From contig NC_084803.1 of NCBI RefSeq assembly GCF_963583255.1, forward strand, positions 8,422,238 through 8,486,237: a stretch of 64,000 nt of DNA, written 5' to 3'. Positions 12,693 to 25,100 of the stretch are shown piece after piece; positions within the stretch are counted from its first letter, which is position 1; every line of letters starts with the position of its first letter. The notes beneath the pieces are model-generated. The model ran no database searches and was not told the origin of the DNA. It saw only the letters and a list, made by a program, of their open reading frames with translations. A program made the translations under genes and the position numbers. The stretch is from Pyrus communis. Its lineage: Eukaryota; Streptophyta; Magnoliopsida; Rosales; Rosaceae.

Positions 12693-14764
12693 TTCGTCTT
12701 GGTGGAAACTTCATCAGTTGTAACCACATCAGGTGCAACTGGTACTTTGGTTGGTACATCAGGAAGGTCCAACTTCTCATTTTCTTGAGGAAGCACCGAA
12801 GCAGGAGCTGTAGGCAGATCTTGAACGGTGATCTGAAAAGGGAGCAGAGTTTCACTTTTAGATGAGATGAAATCAAGTGATACCTACCAGAATAGTACAA
12901 CTAACAAGACAAGAAACAATCAAAAGAACGTTCATGCTATGATTTGATATGCAGTTTGTTCATTAATGATTTAATTGGTAATACAAAATCTGCTTGATCC
13001 AATTTCAACATAAATGAAGATCCGGTGAAAGACCTCAAATATATGGCATTGCATGAAAACTAGAAGGGTAATAGCAATATTGGTAATCGGATAAATGAAG
13101 AGCACCTAAGAGAAAAGGACTTACTTTCACCATGTTAATAAGTATGAAAAAAATGATTTTTACACAACAATCCTAGATACAACATGAGGTTTTCTAATAA
13201 TCTCAGAAAGAAGTAATGAATTGTATGTTAATTACTACATAAAGTATTGAAACAGGAACAGATTGGCTACATAAAAAAGACTTAGAAGGGAAAACATGAC
13301 AAACAGGAAGCAAAATAATCGTTAGGGTTTTGTGGACCCATTATTAGAATAGAAATGTCATTACCTGAGCTTCCAAGTTCTCTAATTCTGCTAAAATATC
13401 CTCTTCGTCTTCCGCTGATAATTTCTCCCCCAAGATTCCATTAATTTCCTAACAAAAAGAAAATCATGAGAGAAACGGCAGAATTTATTAAAAAGAAAAA
13501 ACTGAGGAGAAGATGATAAGCAAAGAAGAAGACAAAGTTTAGATGTTAACTCAATTGTTTACAAAGACGTGAAAAATATATGGGACAGAATACACGCAAA
13601 TGATGTTAAAAAACAGAGGCATAATTTTTTATGAGATCACAGCAGATATAGTATCAACAAGGGGGATGGGTGGGGGTTGAAAAGTAAACTTGTCAATAGG
13701 AAAAGAACATGTATAAACCTTACAAAACCGCCGATCTTTACAAACTCAACTTAGAGTAAACATTTTCTCGCTCTTGATTTATAATAAAAACAACAACAGA
13801 AATCCAATAAGAGGGAGGGGAAGGGGAAGAGGGAGAGCCTTGCACAGAAGGAGCATCATAAATTTCAAAACTTGGTGGACAAATGAAAATCTTCCCAAAT
13901 TGCCAAAATGCGTTTGATAGAGATCCTCATTCTAAGAATGCAACCCAAGGAAACTTTGGTGCAATACCAAATAAATAAAACCAAAAAATATAAAGACGAG
14001 AAGTGAAGCTCACATCTTGGTATGCTTTAGCTTCATCAGTATCATCCATTAGCTTTTGCACGTCCTCGAGATTGATCTCACTTTGTAACGCTTTAATCGC
14101 ATTATTACCAGCCTTCAAACTGTCGAATACCGCTTTCTGCTTGCTTGTCAGTTCGATATCTTGCAACTGAACCAAAGTATTTAGTGTCAACATGTTGTTT
14201 GCTTTCTCTGAAGGTAGACCAGGTCTTAAAGGAAATCGAAAGAAAGAAAATGGACATGTAGGGTAGGGTTGTGCAATTACATACTTGTTGCTCAACATTA
14301 ATAACCCAGGTATCAACTTGCTTCAACAATTCTTCCTGTGCCTTTTTCTTCTTTAACGCTAACAAAGCTCTTTCCTTTTTCTTGTCACGAATCAAATCCC
14401 TTGCGGCTTGCTTTTCGGCTTCGATTACAGCTTCGAGCTGGGCAAAGTGGGATACAAGTGAACTCGATCAATGGCCAAATATTAAAAATTCCAAAAGTAT
14501 ATGCAAATTCAAAACCCCATTAAAAAAAAGAGGGAATTCTTCAGTCGACAAAAAATGAATTAAATTCTTCGTTTTCTGTTACCCATTTGAGATGAGAAGG
14601 AGAATTTATTTCTATTTGACAGGATCATCCACATGTAGATAATTAAGAATTAAGATTAAGACCTGTTGTTGGTACTGAGCAAGCTTGCGTCTCTGGGTCT
14701 TGAGAGAAAGAATCGCTCGATCAACCTCCGTGATCTTGGGCTTCTTCACGAACAAATTCCCCAT
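12529..14764 (-). CDS. VPS20: ESCRT-III subunit VPS20 (CHMP6 homologue)
   Basis: Core ESCRT-III protein that links ESCRT-II to the Snf7 polymer during multivesicular body formation at endosomes. Exons in coding order: 14764-14663, 14437-14285, 14166-14014, 13448-13365, 12832-12691 and 12554-12529. They join in frame to 219 residues, the length I recall for Arabidopsis VPS20.1. The N-terminus [19 protein letters not shown] offers a myristoylation glycine at position 2. A basic, coiled-coil Snf7 region follows ([20 protein letters not shown]). Near 185-195, [11 protein letters not shown] fits the proline-rich MIM2 motif that binds VPS4. The last exon, which encodes only VMEEPLVA after the split codon, was placed by its TGCAG acceptor. 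Without that splice the frame would read through a microsatellite as serine-leucine and histidine-threonine repeats, giving about 270 residues. Confidence 0.93.
12641..12689. repeat. Compound (TG)9(AG)n microsatellite inside VPS20 intron 5
   Basis: (TG)9 is followed by about 15 AG units. On the coding strand of VPS20 the intron donor GT (12690-12689) is the first base pair of the CT run, so the splice site and the microsatellite share sequence. Length changes here could alter use of the donor. Confidence 0.9.
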
Positions 14765-14963
14765 CTATCAATCTTCTTCTAATCCGATAACTTCTTATAC
14801 CATTTCGTGTTCGTTGAGAATTAATTACAATTCACTCACAATTATCTTCCACGGTGATTTGATTGGGTTTGCTTTGCTCCCTCCTAATTTCCCCACAGTA
14901 AATCTTCTTTCTCGCTCCGGAGTTCTCCGAGTACTCGTCTCCTACAGAGAGAGAGAGAGAGAC

Positions 14964-14997
<34 letters not shown>

Positions 14998-16667
14998 TTT
15001 CGTAGGAAAGGCAGCTGTGATGTTCGACTCGTGACCGACCATACAGGAAAAAATTCTTTTTTTGGCCAATTACAAGCCAAAAGATGGGATCATGAGCAAA
15101 GGGTGATGATCCTTCTAACCAAACTCATCGGACTGTTGAAATTTTATCCAACAGTTACAAACAGAAGATCCCTTTAAAGTTATAATAATTGTAACCGTTG
15201 GATAAAATTTCAACGGTCCGATGGACTTGATGAGGATGATCCTCATCCTTTGCTCACGAGAGTATCCTAAACCCTAAACAAGCTGCGAATTCACATAATA
15301 GCCTGCCAGGTGGGCTAATATTATGCAACGGAGACCAAATTTTTTAAACCAAATTTGTAAACTAAATGATGTAGTTGTAGATGATTGGATTATTAATTAA
15401 GTGTCAATTAACGTGCTTGTTCTTTATTAGTGACACATTATTTGTTTGCAATTTAGTTTAAAAAACTAGGTCTTCTTTAACATTATTCTTCTATTTTTAT
15501 ATGTTTTAAGTTGGGCTCAAGTGTACACTTTTCTAATTTTATTTGGGCTGTCGTGCTGCGTTAAGGCCCAAGTAGGGTGCTGGATGGGCTGCAGGCCACG
15601 AGCCAACAAGCAGACAAGCGAAAACCAACCCTAATTGGGCCTGGTTTGAACAAATCGGAGTGTTGACCCAGCATAATAAGGCCCAACATGTTTCGTTCGG
15701 CACACCCCAGCTGAAGCTGGCTGTACTTTTTTTTACCGGAAAAAGGTAACACGTCATTGCACGAGGGGGTATTATAAGAACTCTAAGTGGCACGGCAGAT
15801 ATAATCTCCACGTTTGCGAGTTGATTAGGGCCTTGTATGAACAACGTTCGTACCACGTTGTTTTTTGGAGTTATTTATTTTGATTATTTGGTTTTGATTT
15901 TCAAATTTGTCTTGTTTTTTTTCATTCTTAACTGCGATAATCACATAATTTATACTGATTATAGGTAGAGACTTACTTAACCCCCAAGTGATAATAGGAT
16001 TAGGTCTCCTAAATCTTATTGAATTCTCTCCTAAATTTACACATTCACACTCATAGAATGGCTTTATTCATAACACTTAGTAATCACGATTCCCTATATG
16101 GTCCTCTAATGTAGCATCAGCAAAAAATGAAAAATTGAGGGTGTTTCTCTAATCCTTTTAGCTTGATTTCTTAGTCACATATCGTATCACTAATAGTTTA
16201 TAAAAGAGCAAATGCCTATCCTTTTATTGACAATGGACACAAGACAAAAAAAGAAAAAAAAAAAAAAAACTAACAAAAAATCCTCAAAAACTTTGGTTTT
16301 AATCAAAATGACAAAATACATGTGTAAATGAATAATACCATGATAAACTTTTTTTAAAAAAAAATGTCTTTAACGTTAAAAATGAACAATACCAAAAATG
16401 TTTCTTTAAAACTCCCAAAAAAAATAAAAGCAATGTAGGCTGTAAGCTCCAAAATCCACAAGGGATTACAATGGAGTTTAAAAACTTAAGTTGTAGAGGT
16501 GGAGAAGACTGGGCTTTGGGATTTGGGCTTTGGAGTGTTTGTTGGGAAAGGATGAGGGCCCGGCCCATGTTATTCTTTCTATTCTTCCTCTCGTTGAAGT
16601 GACAAAGAAGAGTAGAAAAAGTGTGAAAGCGGCGAAGTCGAAAGAAGCTAAAACAGCGAGGAAGGGA
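14765..16667. promoter_or_regulatory. Divergent promoter region between VPS20 and KIWI
   Basis: 1.9 kb between two divergent genes. A GA/CT microsatellite lies at about 14945-14994, in the probable VPS20 leader or promoter. A foldback MITE occupies about 15082-15262. The KIWI side, from about 16500, is transcribed-looking purine-rich DNA. The frames reading across 15539-15856 and 16299-16865 on the minus strand resemble no protein. Confidence 0.5.
15082..15262. repeat. Foldback MITE
   Basis: The two halves pair over long stretches. GAGCAAAGGGTGATGATCC on the left matches the complement of GGATGATCCTCATCCTTTGCTC on the right. GTTGAAATTTTATCCAAC on the left matches the complement of GTTGGATAAAATTTCAAC on the right. 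No coding sequence is present. Superfamily and target-site duplication are not determined. Confidence 0.7.
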
Positions 16668-18225
16668 ATGTCGGGGAGAGGGAAGAGAAAAGATGAGGAC
16701 GATCACGCTTCCGACGGGGACTCTGAGGGCCACCCGCCACCCAAGAAGGCCTCCAAGAGAAACTCTTCCGACGACTCCTCTGACGACATCACTGTCTGCG
16801 AGGTCACCACCCTCACCCTCTCTCTCTTGTTCTTCCTCTTTCCATGCATTGGCGCAATGTGCCATTTTATCTTTGATTAGGGTTAGGGTTTATCAGTGTG
16901 ACTGGTACTGCTGTCTAATTTTAGGGTTTTGGGGATTTGTAGATATCCAAGAATAGAAGGGTAAGCGTGAGGAACTGGAATGGCAAGGTTGTGGTCGACA
17001 TTCGCGAGTTCTATGTCAAGGATGGCAAGCAAATGCCTGGAAAAAAAGGTAACCTTTACTTTCATTTCTTTTTACTGTCTAATTTGCTATATTGGGTTTT
17101 TTGCATTTCGATCATATTTGGAGAATTTATGATTTGTTCTTATGGTTTTGGGAGTCTGTGTCACATTTCAAGTGGAAAAACGAAGGTGGGCTCTTTTTTA
17201 ATCGTAAATCTAATCGATCTTAGTTAAAGAGAAATTCGAATCAGGAACGGAGAACTATAGTTTTCTCCTGTGTGTTATATATCTTAGAAATATAGTTGCC
17301 TCCACTAGTGCTCATGGGGTTCCATATAGTACTGAGACCAGTCAAATAAAGCAAGAGTCAGGACAAAGTAGAGGAGGTTGGGAAACACATGAAGTGTGTT
17401 CTAGAACGTTCATTGGGAGCAAATCTACGAAATTGGAATCCTCAATCTAATGTTACCAGACCACAACATCTTGTTTGAAGGGATTGGGGACTGCCACTTA
17501 TTCTATGCAAGAGAGAAATCCTTTAACAAATTGGACTATGGGAGGTGGCAGATAGTGGGGTTGCCTGTTATGCACCCGAAGACAGATGCTGGTTGACAAA
17601 TTCAAAGATTCTTCTTGTAAGCGTAATTGTGAGTTGATTTAAGAGAGCCATATTTTGGGAGAAGTAAACAAAAGTTATCTAGAAAGGCAAGGCAGGGAGG
17701 AAGGTCCAGTGACCCAGGGTGTCAAGATTTTCCTTTATGCCCAAGTTTTGGTATGAGGTGGGCTAGGGACAATGCTCCAGAAGGAATGGAAGGCCGACGG
17801 AAATGGTTTTCAGAATCGAGGGTTTACTAGAGCCCTGAAAATTCTAACTGGCAATATCTTAAGTTGCCATCAGGTTTGTGTCCGTTGGGGACAAGTAGAG
17901 AACTTATATTCTGCTAAGGCACGACTTAATTAAAAATCAGAGCAATAACTATTAGTTTAATGATAAAGCAATATTTATTTTCTTTTTAGCCTTAAGCATG
18001 CCTTCTGATGGATAACCGGTGCGTAGTTTCTGACTTGGTCGCTCTTGTTTTCAGGAATCTCACTGACGATGGATCAGGTTGGTGCCTGTCTTGATTGTTT
18101 CATTATTTTTACATTTCAATAGCTGGCTGCTGAGAGAATTCTCACCTAGTAGAGGTTTTCATGTGCAGTGGAATGTGCTACGGAATCACGTTGAAGAAAT
18201 TGACAAGGCTGTTAACGAGACTTGA
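16668..18225 (+). CDS. KIWI: PC4-type RNA polymerase II coactivator KIWI
   Basis: Small nuclear protein of the PC4/Sub1 family, which binds single-stranded DNA and assists activator-dependent transcription. Exons are 16668-16802, 16943-17048, 18055-18077 (23 bases) and 18169-18225. They join in frame to 106 residues, against about 107 for Arabidopsis KIWI. Residues 1-42 are charged and serine/aspartate-rich (KRNSSDDSSDD), like the regulatory arm phosphorylated in PC4. Residues 46-100 are the PC4 fold: RRVSVRNWNGKVVVDIREFY, then KQMPGKKGISLTMDQW. The start is the first ATG that gives the family's MSGRGKRK. An upstream in-frame stretch from 16530 lacks an ATG and is probably leader. Neighbouring CHR24 converges on it. 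Confidence 0.93.
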
Positions 18226-19151
18226 TAGCTTAAAGCTTTGGTTTATATTACTAGATTATGTTGTAGCTTGATTCGGACGGCCGAAATTTTGTTTTGGGTG
18301 TCGGAAAGTGAAATCAGGTGCCGGTGTTTTGTATTTACCTAGAAGTGATAACTGGAAATTTGGAACAGTGCATGTAATGTAATGACTTTAATTATCAACT
18401 CTGTCAAGGAAAGGAATGGTTTGTGGGGGCTTATGATCGATCTATAATTTATCTTACCTGTACTATATATTAAGAAAACCCTCCTTGTCAAATTTTTGCC
18501 ACTTTTTTTTTAATTTTGTCCTCACTTTTGAGACACTCTTGACAAAAAGGAGGGCAAAACAGTAATTTTGTACCCTTTGATAAAATGACAATCATATTCC
18601 CATTTTTTCTATTTTACCCTCACTTTTGATATACAATATTTACATAGAGGGCAAATGGTAATTATGTAATTAAGAAAAATATGCCCTTATTAAGAAATAT
18701 CATTATCATTGTCTCATACTCTTTAAAAATTTGATGTTTTTTGGATGGTTTGAATGAACTGAAACAATTGCGCTTGAAGAGAACGTGGGAGGAGGTGTGC
18801 GGTTTTTCACACACAAAGTGTATGCTCTCTGCTAGTATTAATTAAAGAGGAAAATTGCTTCTGTTACATTTGTTAAAAAATAAAATGTCAAACAACTTAT
18901 ACCGAAATATAAAATTGTTTGTTAATCTATGTTTTTGCATAAGCATAGGAGACTTGTTGCAACCCAAAACAAATAAGGACCAGTCAGTCTCCAAGTATTA
19001 ATGGAAAAATAAGAAGAGCAAGTAATTACAATGATAAAAGTTTCCCCGTTACAACGCTCAGATCTGTCAAATTATCTTATATCAGCGTCCCTTCGGAAAC
19101 ATCCGATAAAATTCGACCGACGTCGTATCTTACATCACCACTCTTCTTGTC
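18226..19151. other. Convergent intergenic region, KIWI and CHR24 3' ends
   Basis: Contains the KIWI 3' UTR (to about 18440), a Helitron-like insertion (18452-18835) and the CHR24 3' flank. No gene is recognised. Confidence 0.6.
18452..18835 (+). mobile_element. Non-autonomous Helitron-like element
   Basis: The right end has Helitron 3' features. A short imperfect hairpin (CACACACAAAGTGTATG, about 18808-18824) is followed ten or so bases later by CTAG (18832-18835) and then T. The left edge is set by eye at TC before TTACCTGTACTATATATTAAG. The interior is AT-rich with no frame. Two further termini of this kind occur at 31976 and 51976 on the other strand. The family call is inference. Confidence 0.5.
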
Positions 19152-22100
19152 TTATATCATCACTCTTTGGAACTCCCCAGTTATATCATCATTCAGTTCC
19201 AAGTCGATGACATTTCTCTCATTTCCTTGCGCTTCCACTTTTCCAAGTCTATAAAGCTCCGCATTCAGTTCACCAATTTGCTTTTGTATTTTCTCCCCCT
19301 TATCTGGTAATCTTGAAACCATTGCCTGAATGCGTTGTTAATCACAATGGCAAATCAATTAGTAAGAATTCCGACTATCATGCACTACTGAAAAAAGAAA
19401 GAAAGCTAAATTCAGAATTACACTCTTTAACTGATTTTACATCCCTTTCTATCTGATTATTTAGACTAAACTGAATAGATTCTGAACATCTTCACCGGAA
19501 ACTGGGCATAAATTGCTAATCAAAGAAGACTTTGTAACAGTACCTTATTTGCAAGAGTTTGTGACAGCCTGTTGATTCTCTGTTTAATCTCTGATTCTGT
19601 CAATTTATCCGCGTCAATCGGTGAAGAAGGCTTCTTGTTTATGTTTACATCCTTTGGCTTGAAAGCATATTCAGCCCTGTCAATGATGCAAACCAGAAAT
19701 TTCATCACATGAAAAATAACTTACCTTTTGTTCTCAAATTACATAAAAGCCATGATTCGTAGAGCTCTACCCATTCACATTGCGTTCTTGTAAAGAACTT
19801 GAAAATGAACTTCCCGCTGTTGAAGATCCTCTGATTCTGTGCCCAGAATAGTAAAGTAAACCAGTGAAGATTTCAAAATTCAAAGAAACAGACATATAAA
19901 AAAGAAAAACCAATCTGTTGTTACGAACCATCAATCAATGAACCTAAATAAAAAGATAATGAAATAAATGGGTTTCACCTTTCAACTTCCTCTTCTACCC
20001 CTACGGCGACAGGTAGAGGTGCTGTCTTGGAGAAGAGTAAACTGTGATGACTGACTCCTCCTATACCTTGAGTTTCCAAGAACTCGATATGGGACTTGAA
20101 GTACTTGTCCCTACAGTAAATAGTAGAATGACAAGTAAATGATGAATGTAGTTTCTACTTTCAAAGTCGCGTCCAAAAAGGAAATGCTTTTGAACACATT
20201 TGAGATACAAACATCCTTGCTAGTACTTGAAGGCTTACTGTTTAGTTATACTAACACTATAGCATCAGGTCACAGTCACAGAAATACAATTACAACTGTT
20301 ATTATCAACACTACTGCATACAAGTAATATTCCGTACATTGTGTGCTGGCGATCGTGCTCCTCATAAAGTTGCTGCTGCGTAAGGGATACATCAAAACCT
20401 TCTTTTGGGAGACTGAAAAGTTCACGAAGATCCTAAAACAATAAAAGAACTTCAGTATAGAATGTCGCATTCTACTAAGGTTAAGAATCTGAAATTTCTC
20501 ATTATAGCAACAATTACAACAACTTTAGAATTCACCTGCTGACTAAAGTACCGAATCTGTTCTTTATGCTCGGTTGCAGTTTTAAACAATCCGCCCTTGT
20601 ATATCTAAACAAAATGTTAGAGAAATTAATATGAAGATGTTATACAACATTAATCAAATAATGAAGTAGAAGTGAACCACATGCAATAAATATCCAAACA
20701 GGCAGATAAAGGAAATGCTATCACACCACAGCAAATGAGGTCCGATAACATCGTTGTGTCAAACACATAGGTACTTAATCATATAAATAACTATGCTTAA
20801 TGTCCTGAAAAACCTACAGAAACCCTACTACAGGACCCAGTAACACTTATCTGAGCATTGTCAAATAATGAAGTAGAAGTGAACCACATGCAATAAAAAT
20901 ATCCAAACAGGCAGGTAAAGGACATGCTATCACACCATAGCAAATGAGGTCCAATGACATTGTTGTGTCAAACGCATAGATATTATCATCATTTAAACAA
21001 CTATGCTTAATGTCCTGCAAAATCTACCTAAGTGCTCATACAGGACCCAGTACACTTATCTAAGCATTGTTAAATCCTGCATTCATACTGTTGAATATAA
21101 ATACCTTGGAAAGCAATCTCTAACCTGTTTTCTGTATATCTTTTCTTCAACAGTCCCACAAGTCATTAATCTGTATACAATGACATCCTTATTTTGTCCA
21201 ATTCGATATGCACGATCCACGCTTTGGTTATCTGTACTGCAAACATAAGAACCATAACAACAAATTAGGTACCACCGCTTACACAATTAACATCCTTGTT
21301 AAGTTAAAATAAAGATACAACTAAAAGAGTGCAAATAAATGCAAAGGATATATTGCTCACACATGAATCAAAACTTAGTGAAGAAAAAAAAAAAGCATCT
21401 TTGTAGAAAACCATCAAGAAAAAAAAGAGTATAAGAGAACACCTTGGGTTCCAAGCAGGATCAACCACTATCACACGATCTGCTCTTGTAAGCGTGAGGC
21501 CCAAACCACCTACTTGAGATGTCAGGAGAAATATGGGAGCTCCATTACCTTCTTGGAAATCCTACTCATAAAACCAACATGATTTCAGGAACAATTTGAA
21601 TATTATCCTTACCACTTTTGCTGATTTAGATGATTTAACACTTACATTAACAACCGTCATTCTGTCAATAGCTTTTGTGGTTCCATCAATGCGTACGAAC
21701 TTGTAACCATGGGATACTAGTGATTCCTGTAAACAAACAGTTATCCATGAATAATTAACTTCACTAATTTGAGTCTCAAAAAATATACTTTGAGATATAT
21801 TTTTAAATAATCGAACTAGACTATTCAGGAAAGTATGCCCTCAATTTCATATTGCTTCTGCATCAAACTCCCTGCTTGTAAAAGATGTCATCAAGTCAAA
21901 ATCACAGGCATGGAATTCTCCATGAGAAGCTTGGAACTGAAATTATCTTATCCAAGTCAAGAGAGGTTGAATATTTGACCATTCTTGAACATTTATATGC
22001 CACTGCATCACTAACAAGTAACCACACAGAAACCTAATGATTCCAAACCTTGAATATTTTCTCAAACAATTTCACCCTCTTCATGAAGTACTTCACAACA

Positions 22101-25100
22101 ATTTAACTTGTTTAATAGTATAAGTTATGTACCAAGTATTTGCTTATAAATTTTTTTTTTAAAAAAAGTAGTTGAAATTTAACATAGTGATAGCTGCTCG
22201 AATAAGTGTTTTCAAACAAATTCTTTTTTTCTATTAAAATTAACAACTTTTGGGAAGCTTAGCCCTATACGATTAAACTTGGTGAGCAACTAGTCGGCAT
22301 CCAAAAAGTCATCCAGAATTGCACAAATTTCAAGAAATTAATCACTTTTCTAGCAAGGAAAACATTGAAATGTCCCATGAAAGACCATGTAATTAAATAC
22401 CCCAAAAATTCATATCATTAGTTTACTAGTAACATTATTTTAAATGGCTAACCTGAATAAGATTAAGCATCTTTCGAGTTTGAGAGAAGATAAGAACATT
22501 ATGCCCCTGAGGAATTAAGTTTTCCTGTATAAAAGATCATTGAACACCATTCCATTTAAAATAACGTCAGCAAACACATGAAAACATTAAAAACATCAAA
22601 TCTATAAAGACATCAGTCACATCACACAATTACCAGTAAAGACAATATAAAAGATATTTTGCATGACAGGTTGGCATGCTTTTCATCAAAGTCCTCCTCT
22701 CTCTCAGCAACATCGGCAATGTACATTGCCAATTTTTCTGCCATGCAAGTTTCATCTGGCTTTAACATTGAATCCATCTCTTCTAGTACATCTTCAGCTG
22801 CTCGCTTTGTCAATAGAAGTGGATGATCACATATTTTCTTCAGGATCTAGTTCATATCAAACAGTCCTTGACAATTAGTATGATCAAAAGAGAACTGACA
22901 ACCTAAAGTATTATCTTCTTTAACTATGGCTAAAGACCATAACAGGTTTAAAACATGGAGAGCGACAACCATGTTTGTCCTGGACTCCTGATCCAAAATC
23001 ATCAAAGGACGGACTGGCTTAAAAAAAAAACTAACATGAAGCAAAATTTGAATTTCTTCTACAAAGAAAAGATACTTATTTTTCCAGTAGTTAATTATAG
23101 CTTACTTTCACATTTAAACCCTACCTTCACAAAAGTTTATTCATTGTGTATGTATTTTATTATACAAAAACCACAATCTATTTTCATCCCAACATATCCA
23201 ACTACCCCAAGCAGAGTATACGAAACAACAGCATGAAACCTAGAAATGTGACCCCGCCTACCAAAATAGATAGATAAAGAAAAATTCTGACACTGTTAAA
23301 AAAAATTGAAAACAAGTTCTTGCACAATTCCTTTGCGGCACACCATTAAATTACTTAGTGTGATACAGTACTTTAACTTCAGATACACAAATCAAGCTCC
23401 AAAAAAGAAATTAAAGATAATTCAAACAATCATTATTAAATATTCATATTCTCTCAAAATAATTCGAAAAATCAATTAATAAATGCCAACAAAACCAATA
23501 AAACAGACCGATTCTTCTATTTTCATTAAACTATAAGAAAAGCAATGGGGCTAGTGGCTAGTGGCTATTGGGAAGCTCAACACTTGTGATCAAATTCAAA
23601 GGAGAAGTCCTTTTATTCGCTTCTCTCCCCATTGGTGCAGTTTGTGTAAAGCTAAGGAGGAGAGTGTTTAACCACATTTTTCTTCATTGTTCTTACATGA
23701 TTCAACTGTGGTGGAAATTGTTTCAGGAGGTTAGAGTTAGTTGGGTCATTCCAAAGGGTTGTTTCGAGCTTCTAAGCACCAATTTTGAGGCTCTAGGAAT
23801 TGGGAGGAAAGCTAAAGCTTTGTGGGGTTGTCTGGTGTCGGCAGTTTTTTGGAACATTTGGTTGGAGCGTAACAAAAGAATTTTTGAGGATTATACTGGT
23901 GTGGGGGTAGCAGATCTATGGGGAAGAGGAAGATATTGGGCAGCCCTCTGGGCTTCAGTTTCGAATGATTTTAAGAATTACTCTCTTTCTCACATACTGT
24001 GGGATATGTTAGCAGTTGTAAAGTGATTTTGGTTGAGGTTTTCCTACTTGTAATCAGATCCTATTGAGAGATTTTCTTGTTCTGTTCTTGGTGGATTTCT
24101 TATCCACTTCTGTGTATTTCACTTTTCTTTTTTAATAAACTGTTATAGTTTCTTCTCAAAAAAAAAAGAAAGATACCATTCTAATAGTTTCAACTACACG
24201 GAAAAAACTCATAAAATAAATTTGTCATTTAACTGGATTTGGCTCTCCTCAGAACAAGCTACTTTAGGGATAAGCAGTAAAAAGGACTAAGAACTATAAA
24301 CAATTTGTACCGTAAGTGCAGCCAACGGAGAGCCATCAAAAGCAGAAAGAACCAGCTCACTCTTTAGAAAAGCTTCATAAAGTTTCCGCTACACCACATA
24401 AATGATCAACTTGATAAACATTCAAATAATACCTGAATCTACTTTGAAGGATTAAAAGAATATCATGGAGCATAGCAAATCAAACCTGACAGCCGGTCAA
24501 TCTCAACCAAACAATGATTTCATTCTTTTTAGAAAGTTTGGCACTTGTTTGGTCACTGTCTTCATTAAATACCTCATTCTTTAAGCGACGCAGAAAAAAA
24601 GGTTTAATACGTTCTCTTAGTTCCTGTAGTAAAATGTACGGATATTTATTGTTAATGTCAGACATCATAGAAACATAGTTTGTAGCAATATATAACAAGT
24701 AATATTATCAGACAACTAAAATAGTCAAGAATTTAGAATAAGTAAACAATCACGAGTAAAACTGCATTCAAAGGGTCAGCGTATAAAGACTTCCCATTTA
24801 CAAACACAGAAAATCTTGTATGCTTGCAACGTCACCAATGAATACTGCCTATTTCTACAATGCATCGGTTACGGTCAATGAAAACATGATTAGATTTATA
24901 AATTTAAATTTAAACCATTGTTGGTTAAACATTAAGATTCAAACAATCTAAGATTCTAATATTTTCCAAACATTAGAATGTTTGATTCTATAATTTGTCT
25001 GCTAAACTAGCAGAAAAGGACACCTGAAATGTTCGACATAGGTTGTCATCAAACAATTAGAAACCTTTAAGAGTGAGACTGAGGCCAAAATAACACCGTA

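Noticed and set aside
12512..12796. VPS20 C-terminus with Leu-Ser and His-Thr repeats
   Set aside because: It is an intron read-through of a microsatellite; splicing to 12554 restores the family length.
15539..15856. 105-codon minus-strand frame upstream of KIWI
   Set aside because: No start context, motif or splice support; looks like chance in a locally GC-richer patch.
16299..16865. 188-codon minus-strand frame over the KIWI first exon
   Set aside because: Antisense to a clear exon and its leader; low-complexity translation.
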